Shown here: positions 7,917 through 18,000 of the stretch, piece after piece | Numbering within the stretch: the first letter of the stretch is position 1 | Layout of the letters: the number at the start of each line of letters is the position of its first letter | Assembly: GCA_045614565.1 (NCBI GenBank) | Contig: JAZLDG010000036.1 | Location: forward strand, 1-64,000 | Origin: Scatosoma sp045614565 | Lineage (GTDB): Bacteria > Bacillota > Clostridia > Christensenellales > Borkfalkiaceae | Direction of reading: 5' to 3' | DNA: 64,000 nucleotides | The notes under the pieces: model-generated | The model's input: only the letters and a program-made list of their open reading frames with translations | Database searches by the model: none | Told to the model about the DNA's origin: nothing | Program-made: the position numbers and the translations under genes

Positions 7917-8342
7917 ATGTTCAAAGGCGTATTCGAGCATCAGTTGGACGATAAAAACCGCTTGCGTATTCCTTCGCGTTTCAAGAAAGAGTTGACGGGG
8001 GAACACGGCGAAAAAACGTATAGCTTCTTCCGTGGTATGAATCGTTGTATTTGCGTAATGGCGGACGATTTACTCGACGATACGATTAGCAGTTTGTCAG
8101 AAGAAGGAATTTCGGAAGCAAGCGAAGCGTCGACGCTCTTTTTCGGGAACATATTTTCCGCCGAAGAAGACGGTCAGGGCAGAGTAACGTTACCTACACC
8201 GCTCAAAAAGATGGCGGGCATTACCAAAAACGTGGTTACCCTTGGTCGGGGGAAGCGTTTGGAAATTTGGGCAGCTGAAAGATATTACGAATATATTGAA
8301 GGCGTCGATTACGACGCGGAACTGAAAAAGTTGGGGATTTAA
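7917..8342 (+). CDS. mraZ: Transcriptional regulator MraZ
   Basis: A 141-residue protein of two SpoVT/AbrB-like halves that assemble as a ring, with the family signatures FKGVFEHQLDDKNRLRIPSR and GRVTLP. MraZ is the first gene of most dcw clusters and usually represses them by binding repeats in its own promoter. The ATG at 7917 follows AAGGAGG. The next gene, rsmH, starts four bases after the stop, so the two are co-translated. Confidence 0.96.
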   Translation: MFKGVFEHQLDDKNRLRIPSRFKKELTGEHGEKTYSFFRGMNRCICVMADDLLDDTISSLSEEGISEASEASTLFFGNIFSAEEDGQGRVTLPTPLKKMAGITKNVVTLGRGKRLEIWAAERYYEYIEGVDYDAELKKLGI

Positions 8343-8345
8343 GCA

Positions 8346-9284
8346 ATGTTGGAATTTTCGCACAAACCCGTTATGTTAGAAGAATGTATGCAAGGGCTGG
8401 CTTTGAAGGAAGGCGGCGTTTGGTTCGACGGGACTGTGGGCGGTGGCGGACATTCCTACGAGATCTTAAAGCGTACTTCTCCCAACGGAAGATTGATTGC
8501 TACCGACCTTGACGACGAAGCGATTGACGCGGCAAATAAGCGTTTAGCGGAGTTTACGGGTAGATATTTGATATATAAATCGAATTATAAGGATTACGAA
8601 CGCGTGTTTGAAAAGGCGGGCGTAGATAAAATAGATGGAGCGATCCTTGATTTCGGGATATCTTCTCACCAAATTGATGACGAAGAACGCGGTTTTTCTT
8701 ATCGAATGGCAGACGCGCCGCTCGATATGCGAATGGATAGAAACGCGCCGTTGACGGCGGAGATTGTTCTCAATACCTATTCGGAAGAAAAGCTGACGAG
8801 AATACTCAAAACCTACGGCGAAGAAACGTTTGCAAAACAAATTGCGCGAAACGTCGTAAAATACCGTCAGGACAAGCCCTTGAAAACTTCGGGCGAGTTT
8901 GCGGAGATTATTCAAAACAGTATTCCCGCAAAATTCCGTTTCGGCGCACCGTGTGAAAGAAAGAGTTTTCAAGCACTTCGGATTGAAGTAAACGGCGAGT
9001 TAGACGGTTTGTACGAGCTTACGCTGTCGCTGTCAAGACGGTTAAAAAAAGGCGGACGGATCGTAATTTTGACCTTTCAATCGCTGGAAGACAGGATTGT
9101 GAAAGAAGCGTTCCGCTATTTGGAAAATCCTTGTAGATGTCCGTCAAGCTTTCCCGTGTGCGTATGCGGAAAGAAGCCGGAGCTGAAAATCATAACGAAA
9201 AAACCGATTACGGCAGGGGAAGCCGAATTGAAAGATAACTCGCGTAGTAAATGCGCGAAACTGCGAATTGCAGAAAGAATTTGA
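8346..9284 (+). CDS. rsmH: 16S rRNA (cytosine-1402-N4)-methyltransferase
   Basis: A 312-residue S-adenosylmethionine-dependent enzyme (formerly MraW) that methylates N4 of C1402 in 16S rRNA, in the decoding centre. The SAM-binding GTVGGGGHS lies near residues 28-36. DFGISSHQID, FAKQIARNVV and the C-terminal ITKKPITAGEAE are family signatures. Length is normal. It is tightly linked to mraZ; a 69-base gap with an AAGGAG site then leads to ftsL. Confidence 0.96.
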   Translation: MLEFSHKPVMLEECMQGLALKEGGVWFDGTVGGGGHSYEILKRTSPNGRLIATDLDDEAIDAANKRLAEFTGRYLIYKSNYKDYERVFEKAGVDKIDGAILDFGISSHQIDDEERGFSYRMADAPLDMRMDRNAPLTAEIVLNTYSEEKLTRILKTYGEETFAKQIARNVVKYRQDKPLKTSGEFAEIIQNSIPAKFRFGAPCERKSFQALRIEVNGELDGLYELTLSLSRRLKKGGRIVILTFQSLEDRIVKEAFRYLENPCRCPSSFPVCVCGKKPELKIITKKPITAGEAELKDNSRSKCAKLRIAERI

Positions 9285-9353
9285 AAAGTCGAACACGAAA
9301 GATAAGGGAAATATAAAGGAAAAACGTGAAGAACGGAAAGAAGGAGTATTGCT

Positions 9354-9995
9354 ATGACGGCAGAATTAGAAAGAGTACGAATGACAACCGCCGAAGAAGA
9401 GGCGCAAAAACAAAGACATAACGCGCTCATAAACGAACGCTACCGTAGATTGCAAGACGCGGAAGCGGATCAGTTTGCAAGCGGTACGCCTACGACCGAT
9501 TATGCACCGACGACCGTTCGTGCGTCCGTTCTCGCACCCGAAGCTCCCGTTTATACGGAAACGTCCGTGTTTGAACAAACGCCGCAAGTGACGGAATACG
9601 TGCGCGAGCGCATCGAATCGCCCGTTTTCACGACGGAAAAGTTCAACGGTATTTCGGAAATGGCGGCAACCGTAGTCGCGCCTGCGCCCGTTTCGGCGAT
9701 GCCCGTAGAAATCGTTATGCCCACCGCAAGCGTAGCGGTAGAAGAGCAATATTCTCTCTCCCGTATGGCGAAAATGGTGATGGCAGCTTGCGCGGCGGTG
9801 GTCGTGTTAATGCTTACGCTTATCTGCGTGAATACGCACGCGTTGAATGCGCAATATACGCGTATTCAAAATTTGGAAGAAAGACGCGCGGAGCTCGTGG
9901 AAGAGCACGAATTTGTGCAACGCCGTCTTGAAAACGCAAAATCCGAACAAACCGTTCGCGAATATGCGTTGTCGCAAGGTATGATTGAGCCGTAA
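9354..9995 (+). CDS. ftsL: FtsL-like cell-division protein with long cytoplasmic arm
   Basis: A 213-residue bitopic protein with one membrane helix (about 139-160) and an external coiled coil (about 166-195, with NLEERRAELVEEHEFVQRRL), ending in a short segment like the FtsL/DivIC C-terminus. Its position between rsmH and ftsI is that of FtsL, which joins FtsQ and DivIC to activate septal PBP/FtsW. The cytoplasmic part (about 135 residues) is long for FtsL and is Ala/Pro/Thr/Val-rich and low in complexity after a charged N-terminal helix. The family diverges fast, so the call rests on topology and position. The ATG follows AAGGAG. Confidence 0.75.
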   Translation: MTAELERVRMTTAEEEAQKQRHNALINERYRRLQDAEADQFASGTPTTDYAPTTVRASVLAPEAPVYTETSVFEQTPQVTEYVRERIESPVFTTEKFNGISEMAATVVAPAPVSAMPVEIVMPTASVAVEEQYSLSRMAKMVMAACAAVVVLMLTLICVNTHALNAQYTRIQNLEERRAELVEEHEFVQRRLENAKSEQTVREYALSQGMIEP

Positions 9996-10096
9996 GGCTA
10001 ATACAATAATACAAAGGACTTGTAAGGAGAATTTGTATTATTAAAAGATTAGGAAACGAATATTCAATATCGATTTTACGAAGGAGATTACTTGCC

Positions 10097-11773
10097 GTGA
10101 GTTTGGCAGTAATCTTTCTTTTTTGCTTTTTAATAGGTCGATTTTTTTACGTGCAAGTGATTTGGCAGGAAGAATTGAATTACCGTGCGCTTGATCAATG
10201 GACGCGCGAATTGCCGATTGTTGCGTGGCGGGGTAAAATTACGGATAGAAACGGAGTGGTGCTTGCCGATAATACTTCGGCATACACCGTTTTTGCACGC
10301 TCGAACGCCGTAAAGGATAAGGAAACGACAGCAAAAATATTAGCGCAAACGCTTGCGTTGGAAGAAAGCGCGGTTTATGAAAAATTAACGAAGAAAAAGG
10401 CTTCCGAAATCACGATTGCAAAGCGGGTGGATAAGCAAGCGGTCGAGAGCTTGGCTACGCAATCGGTAGACGGCGTATATTATTCCCGCGATAACGTGCG
10501 GATATACCCCAAAGGCGACGCGCTTTGTCAGGTATTAGGATTTACTTCGGTGGATAACGTCGGTACGACGGGCGTAGAAAAATATTACGAGAAATATCTT
10601 GCAGGTAAAAAGGGGGAGTTGTTGTACGAAACGGATTTGGTCGGTATCGAAATTGAAAATAGCGTCGCCACGTATTTGCCCGCAGAAGACGGCTATAACG
10701 TAGAACTTACTATTGACTACGGGATTCAAGAAATCGTCGAAAGTGCTTTGGAGAAAGTGTCGGCGGCGTATAATCCCGTTTCGGCGGAATGTATCGTTAT
10801 AGACGTCAATAATTTTGAGGTTTTGGCTTTGGCGAATTATCCGTCGTACGATCTTAACGAAGTACCGAGAAACGATATGGAAACGTTGAATAAATTATCG
10901 AGAAACGGCTTGGTTTGCGATATTTACGAGCCGGGCTCGACCTTTAAGGTAATTACTTCCGCGGTAAACCTTGAAGAGTATTTTAAGGGCAATTCCAAGG
11001 CGTTTTCGCCTAAATACGTATTTCCAAGCTCCCGAACGCGAGCCGTAGACGGAACGACGGTTAAGTGTTGGAGCAATCACGCCAACGGTAAGCATTGCAA
11101 TCAAACGCTTGCCGAAGCGTTGAATAACAGCTGTAACCCTTGTTTTACGGATATGGCGCTTTCCTTGGGAACAAATACCTTTTATGAGTATTTGTCCGCG
11201 TTTGGGTTTGGAAAAAAGACGGGAATTGATTACGGCGGCGAAGCGTACGGGCTTTTATTGCCGCAAACGGCAGTTCGTGCTTGCGACCTTGCCCGTATCG
11301 GTTTTGGGCAAACGATTGCCGTTTCAGGTATTCAGCTTGCTTGTGCGACCGCAGCGGCGGTGAACGGCGGATATTACTATACGCCGCATCTCGTAAAGCG
11401 AATCTACGCAAACGACGGTTACGTTTTACAAGAAACGGAGAACGTCGTAAAAAATCGAACGGTCAGTGAGCAAACTTCGTCAATGCTTGCGGAAATGCTG
11501 GAAGGCGTCGTTCGGGACGGTAGCGGTAAAAAAGCGTATATTGAAGGCTATCGAGTCGGCGGCAAAACGGGAACGGCGCAGAAGTTTGTGGACGGACATA
11601 TCGCAGCAGGGAAGTACGTTTCTTCGTTCGTCGGCTTTTTCCCTGCGAACGCACCGAAGTATCTTGCGCTCGTGATCGTCAACGAACCGCAAGGCGCGTA
11701 TTACGGTAGCGTCGTTGCCGCACCTTGCGCGGGTGAAATTTTCCAAGGGATTATCAGCTTAAAAAATATATAA
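10097..11773 (+). CDS. ftsI: Septal class B penicillin-binding protein (FtsI/PBP2B-type)
   Basis: A transpeptidase that cross-links septal peptidoglycan, here 558 residues from GTG 10097. An N-terminal membrane anchor is followed by a dimerisation domain beginning WRGKITDRNGVVLADNT. The transpeptidase motifs are SxxK as STFK (S281, K284), SxN as SCN (S345) and KTGT (K490). No C-terminal PASTA repeat is present. GTG has AAGGAG ten bases upstream, but the frame stays open upstream and reads a basic stretch with RRRLLAV before the helix. A second AAGGAGA (10024-10029) precedes an ATT codon at 10031, which would add 22 residues of classical cytoplasmic tail. The partner is FtsW, encoded after the insertion. 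Confidence 0.92.
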   Translation: MSLAVIFLFCFLIGRFFYVQVIWQEELNYRALDQWTRELPIVAWRGKITDRNGVVLADNTSAYTVFARSNAVKDKETTAKILAQTLALEESAVYEKLTKKKASEITIAKRVDKQAVESLATQSVDGVYYSRDNVRIYPKGDALCQVLGFTSVDNVGTTGVEKYYEKYLAGKKGELLYETDLVGIEIENSVATYLPAEDGYNVELTIDYGIQEIVESALEKVSAAYNPVSAECIVIDVNNFEVLALANYPSYDLNEVPRNDMETLNKLSRNGLVCDIYEPGSTFKVITSAVNLEEYFKGNSKAFSPKYVFPSSRTRAVDGTTVKCWSNHANGKHCNQTLAEALNNSCNPCFTDMALSLGTNTFYEYLSAFGFGKKTGIDYGGEAYGLLLPQTAVRACDLARIGFGQTIAVSGIQLACATAAAVNGGYYYTPHLVKRIYANDGYVLQETENVVKNRTVSEQTSSMLAEMLEGVVRDGSGKKAYIEGYRVGGKTGTAQKFVDGHIAAGKYVSSFVGFFPANAPKYLALVIVNEPQGAYYGSVVAAPCAGEIFQGIISLKNI

Positions 11774-11877
11774 GCATTTGTAACTGTAATTAGAAAAAAT
11801 TATAATAGGCTATTGTATAATTCGTTTTACGAATTGATATTATTAAAAAATTCAATCAATTTTTTGCAATAAAACGG

Positions 11878-11907
11878 TTGACTTAATCGATATTTTTGTG
11901 ATAAAAT
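11878..11907 (+). promoter_or_regulatory. Promoter of the giant LRR protein gene
   Basis: TTGACT (11878-11883), an 18-base spacer and TAAAAT (11902-11907). The predicted start near 11914 leaves an unusually long leader before the ATG at 12088. Confidence 0.6.
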
Positions 11908-11913
11908 TGTAGA

Positions 11914-12080
11914 AACGCGTTTATAAATTCAAAAAAAGAGAGACTTTCGACAAAAATTTCGCGGGAAATTTTGGGTTTTATGCAGAGAAAGGCTCACAAA
12001 AGGGAAAACAGTCGTTGGTTTCCCGTCTGAAATTTATATTGCGTTATATAATATATTGAAGCGAAAAAAATTATAGGGAG
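11914..12080 (+). promoter_or_regulatory. Structured 5' leader of unknown type
   Basis: Two inverted repeats are visible: AAAATTTC (11953-11960) with GAAATTTT (11965-11972), and GGGAAA (12002-12007) with TTTCCC (12019-12024). The region ends at a GGGAGG ribosome site. I could not match it to a known riboswitch class by eye. It may affect mRNA stability or translation of the giant gene. Confidence 0.35.
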
Positions 12081-12087
12081 GTAGTTT

Positions 12088-15000
12088 ATGGCTATCAAAA
12101 AAACTTCTTTTGAAACGAAGAAGCATTCCAAACGTAAAAAGCTTTGGATGTTGACGCTTGGTTTCATAATGTGCACAGCCGTTTCAGTCGGTACGATGTT
12201 TACCGCTTGTGACGAAGAAACGTCTAGCGAATCGCCTGCACCTGTGTTTGAAAACGACGGCAATTATTATTATGCTGCCGTAGACGGGGAATACACCTTG
12301 TTGTTGGCTGGCGGTAAAGTTGCGCTTACGATCGGTGCGGACACGAAGATGGGTGCTTACAATTTCGACGGTACGGATTTGCAACTTGTCTTTGACGACA
12401 ACACGCTTGGAATGGCGACGGTAGAGAATGGAACGGTAACGTTGGTTTACCAAGAAACGACGTATAAGTTCATTCAAAAAGCCAATTATACCGTTTCTTA
12501 TAGCGTTGACGGTACGGTAACGGGTACGGCAAAAGTCTTAAACGGCAAGACGGTAGAAAAACCCGCAGATCCTGTAAAAGCGGGTTACGTGTTTATCGGT
12601 TGGTACGCTGACGCAGAATTTACCACGCCGTTTGCATTCGGTGCAACGCCGGTTACGGCGAATACGACTTTGTACGCGTATTTCATGGAAAAGACGGTAG
12701 GACAAGACGAATTTACGGCAACGCTCATCGTTGACGGAACGGTACTCAAAACCCAACCCACGCGCAACGGCGTATTGTACGAATTGCCCACGCCCACGAA
12801 AGCGGACGCAACGTTTGCAGGCTGGTGGACGAGTGATTCCCAAGACGCAACGAAATTGACGGCGAAATACACCGATCAAGTTTTGAAAGAAAACACCAAC
12901 CTTTACGCTGTTTGGACAAGCAACGCACCGTTGGTATCGGTAACGTCCACGGGTGTAAAATGGGAAGCCCTTGGCGCAGGTGTAAATTACACGGTTTCTA
13001 TCTATTCCAACGACGTAGAAATCAAGACGCAAAAGACGACGGCAACCGAATACGCGTTCGACTTTGCTTCAAGAGCGGCAGGGGAATTCAAAGTAGAAGT
13101 TTCCGTTGACGACGTAAAAACAACGGCTTACTATACGAATAAAGCTCTTGATAGAGTTTCCAATTTCGTAGTAAACGATCTTTCCGTGCTTGTATTCAAT
13201 CCCGTTGAAAACGCGGAAAAATACTTAATTACCGTTGATTGCGGTAACGATTTTCACTTACATCAAGAATTTGATAACGGTAACTCTACCAACTTCAATT
13301 TTGCAAATTGTGCAATGCAAGAAGGCGGTATCACGTTTACCGTAAAAGCAGTTGCGCGCGGCTACGTTTCTTCGGTATCGGAAACGTATACGTTTACGCG
13401 TGATTTAGCCGACGTAACGGGTCTTACGCTCAATACGGAAACCGCTGCTTTGGTATGGAATACCGTAGAAAAAGCAACGTCTTACCTTGTTGAAGTAACG
13501 GCGAACGAGAAAACGGATAAATACACGGTAAACGAGAACAAATTCTCCTTATCAAATTATACGGGCGCAGTTAGCGTAAAAGTAACGGCAATGGCAACGG
13601 GTTATAATAGCTCGGTTGCGACGGCTTCTTATACGTTGACCAAATTGCCCACGCCTTCGGGAATTGTCGTTTTGGGCGATCAAATCAAATGGACCGCGGT
13701 TGCAGATGCTGATAAATATATCGTAATGATTAACGGCGAAAAAGCAGGCGAAACTGAAACGAACGCTTTTGCTATTCCCGATAATTATAAGGCTACGGGT
13801 ATGGAATATACGGTTTCCGTACAAGCGGTAAGCGAAACGGCAAACTCTTTCTATTCCGCTCCCGTAACGGTAAAATACGGTCAAGTAAACGAAGTATTCT
13901 ATTTGAACGGTTTGTTGAACTGGACGCCCGTCGGCGGTGCGGCTACGTACGAATACACCGTAAACGGCCTTGGGCTTCGTACGCTTGAAGAAGGCGAAAC
14001 GAGCGCAAAAGTAACGTTCACCCAAGAAGGCGATAACGTAATTCTTTTCAAAGCAAAAGACGCTTACGGTAACTCTTTGGGTGAAAAACGAGTTGTCGTT
14101 AAAGCCTACGAATTAACCCTTTACGGTAGAAAGAAAGGCGTTGGCGATCAGACGAAATTCGTGGCGGTAGGCGACACGATCGACTTCCCCCAATTGAGCC
14201 TTGATGGTTATAAGTTCGCGGGCTGGTATAACGTACCGGGCGGCGCGGATGCAAACGGCTCGAAATTTGACGGCTCGGTTTATAAGGATACGACCGTATA
14301 CGCACTCTACGCATATTGGATGCCGGAAGAATACGAAGTAATCTTGATGGTAGGCGAACAAGAATTTGCAAGAGTAAACGTAAAATACGAACAAAACTAC
14401 ACCTTGCCCACGCCTGAAATGGTCGGCGGTAGCGCATTCAACGGCTGGAACGGTGAAGCAGACGGTAGCGGTACTCCGTTTACCGATGCAGACGGTAAGA
14501 GCAAAGGCGTATGGTTGGATGCAGAAGGCAGAACGTTGTATGCAACGTGGGCGGAAGCTTTAACGGCTACGAAATTAGAAAATAGAGACGCTTATTCGAT
14601 TTCGATGGCTCCCGGTTTGAAAAACTTAACGGAAGTCACCATTCCTGCTACTTGGAAAGTCGGCGACGTAGAATATCCCGTCGTTGAAATCGCAGGGGAA
14701 GCGTTCTATAACTGCAAGAACTTAGAAACGATCAATCTCCCCGACACGATCGAAAATATTTTCATCGGTGAAGGCGGGGTGAATGCGGCAGGTTCGTCCT
14801 TCTTCGGTTGTAATAACTTGAAAAATATCAACGTATATGAAACCGAAGGCACGCATCCCGTATATTTCAAATCCGTTGACGGCGTATTGTTGCGTGTTGC
14901 GCAGCCGAATATGGAAATGGAAAACGGCACGGAACTTTATTACTTCCCTGCTGGTAGAACGGGCGCGTACGAAATCCCCGAAGGTGTTGAATTTATCCCG

Positions 15001-18000
15001 CAAAGAGTATTCCAAAACGCGAAAATCACGGATGTAGTCGTTCCTACGAGTGTTTCTATGATTGGTAAGCAAGCGTTTGAAAAGAGTAGTGTAAGCTCGG
15101 TTGTATTCACGGCGACGGAAGACGGCGAATATGCAAACGACCTTGTTTTAGATGCAAGCGTATTTGCATATTGCTATTCGTTAACGACGGTAGACTTCCC
15201 TGCAAGATTAACGGAAACCGACTTTGGCGGATTGACGATCTTCGATAATTGTACGGCGTTACGTGAAATTAACGTCGTAGGCAACGACGGCGTTTATTCG
15301 TCGAGAGATGGTATGATTTGCGATTCTACGGGTCGTCAGCTTATTTACTGCCCCGTAGGTAGAACGGGTGAAGTAAGAACGCCCGTTACGATTACTGGTA
15401 TTGCTGATCGTGCGTTTATGGGCTGTAAGAAGATCACCAAAGTATCTATTCGCGCGAACGTAGCCGAAATAGGCGAAGAAGCGTTTATGAACTGTACGGG
15501 TATTACGACCATCAATTTTGAAGGTTCGTCCGAATCCGGCAATTTAGAAATCGCTGAAAAAGCTTTCTACGGCTGTACTTCGTTGCGTGGTTTGGTGCTT
15601 CCTGCAAACCTGATCAAGATCGCAGCAAAAGCGTTCGGTAACACGGTAATGAATAACAGCGTTATCTTAAACGGCGGTGCAAATATCGAATATTCCAACG
15701 ACGTGTTTGTAAACGACGACGGCGTTGGTAAAATCCAACACATCACCATCGGCGCAAATATGGGCTCGTTCCAAATCAAAGGCGTATTCAACGGCTGTCC
15801 GATTGAAAGCGTAACGGTAGAAAACGGCAACCAAAACTATTTTGCGGACGAAAACGGCGTATTGTATAACGCGGCGAAAACCGAACTTTTGTATTATCCC
15901 AAGAAGGATATCCAAAACTATACGATTCCCGAAACGGTAACCACGATTGCATCGGGCGTATTTGAAGGTATTACCTATTTTGAAACGATTACCATCGGCA
16001 AAAACGTAACGACGATCGGTAGCAACGCGTTCAAAAATATGTCGAGATTAACGACCGTCAATTTCGAGCCGGGTAGAACTGCGCCTTTGACGATCGGCGA
16101 CAACGCGTTTGAAAACTGTGCCGTTTTGACGACGATTGCGCTTCCTGAAACGCTCACTTCGCTCGGCGCGTACGCATTCAAAGACTGCGTACAACTCACT
16201 TCGCTCACCTTGCCTTCCACGTTGGTAAAATTAGGTAACGAAACGGAAACGGGCGTATTCGACGGCTGTACCAGACTTGCATCCATCGGGGTAGCGGCGG
16301 CTGGTAACGATTACTTTGAATCGAGAAACGGTATTATTTACGGCAAGACCGAAGGCAATCCGACGACGTTGGAATTTGTTCCCGCAAGCTATACGGGGGC
16401 AATCGAAATTCCTTCGACGGTACATACCATTCCCGAAAATGCGTTCTACGGTATGCAAGGCATTACGACCATTACTTGGGAAAATAACCAAGCGACCAGC
16501 GAATTGAGAATAGGCGACGCGGCGTTTGCGCATACGCTGTTGACCGAAGTTCGTCTTCCGAGCGGTCTTACGGTAATTCCCACGAGCGCGTTTGAAGAAA
16601 GTAGCGTAACCAAAATTTACGTGCCGAATACGGTAAATCTCATTCAATTAAAGGCGTTCCATAAGGCAACGGGCTTGGTGGATTTGACGTTTGAAGATGG
16701 AAATAACAGCAACACGCTCGTATTAGAAGACGGTGGTTGGAAATCGTTTAACAAGGCGGCTGCTGAAGGTATTTTGACGGACGCACCTTTGACGACGAGC
16801 GGTTTGAAACTTCCCAACCGTGTCAAGATGATTCCTGATTTCTATTTTGAGAAATCCGTCTTTACCAAAGTGCATATTCCCGAATCCGTGGCTCGAATCG
16901 GTATCGCGGCTTTCGCGAATTGTACGGCGTTGACGGAGCTCAAATTTGCGGAAGCTTCCGCTACGAGAGCGAGCTTGACGCTTGGTTGGTCTGCGTTTAG
17001 TGGATGTACGGCTCTTGAAAGCTTGAAAGTTCCTTCTTCCATCACGAAGTATGAAGGAACGCACGGTACTGCTGTTACGGTAGGAACGGGCGGTGTGTAT
17101 ATCCACGGTGCGTTCAGAGGCTTGACCAAATTGAATAATTTGTCGTTTGAAGACGGACTTACCACGCTTGGCTCGGGTATGTTCTACGGCAGCGGTGCGA
17201 CGACGATTGCAAACGTAGTTCTTCCCAGCTCGCTTACGACGATCGGCGAATCTGCGTTTGCGACGGCAAAACTTAATAACGGTATTACGCTGAATGGCAA
17301 TTTGACGACGATCGGCAACAACGCGTTCTATAACGTTACGACCTTAACGAGCATTGCTTTGTCTGAAAAGGTGGAAACGATCGGCGCGTATGCCTTTAGC
17401 GGATGCAGCGGTCTTACTTCCGTAGACTTCTCGGCAAATAAAAAATTGTCCGCAATCGGAAATTACGCGTTTGCAAGCTGTAAATTGACTTCGGTTAATT
17501 TGCCCGATAATACGGCAAACGGCGTGGAAGCTTTAACGTTTGGAGTGAATATCTTTAATAACGTAACCACTTTAACGAGCGCGAACATTCCCGACACCGT
17601 AACTTCGCTCAATAACGCTTTTGTTGGTTGCACGAACGTACAGATTACGTATAGCAAATTGAACGGTACGGACAACGGGCAAGGCTTCGTATTAGCGCCC
17701 TTGGCGAATAATAAGTTTAGATTGGTTGGGTATACGGGTACGCAAACGGAAGTGACCATTCCCGATAACGTAGAAATGATCGGTGAAAGCGCGTTCGCTG
17801 GAACGTCGGTTACGAAAGTCACCATTCCTGCGTCCGTTAAGGTTGTTGAATCGTATGCGTTTAACAACGTTGCAACGTTGACTACGGTCGTTGGCGGTGA
17901 AGGCTTAACGAACGTAGAAGCGTATGCGTTTGCGCAATCGGGGATTACGGCAATTTCGTTGCCCGCGCTTACGTCGCTTGGCAATAACGCGTTCTACAGA

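Larger units (their letters stand above)
11774..12087 (+). other. Intergenic region after ftsI: hairpins, promoter and long leader
   Basis: This 314-base gap marks the point where the dcw cluster is interrupted. It holds a 7-base-pair hairpin (11819-11825 with 11829-11835) and an AT-only hairpin (11845-11852 with 11858-11865) that may terminate ftsI transcription weakly. A promoter (11878-11907) follows, then a leader of about 175 bases with further inverted repeats. No open frame with coding character was seen. Confidence 0.6.
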
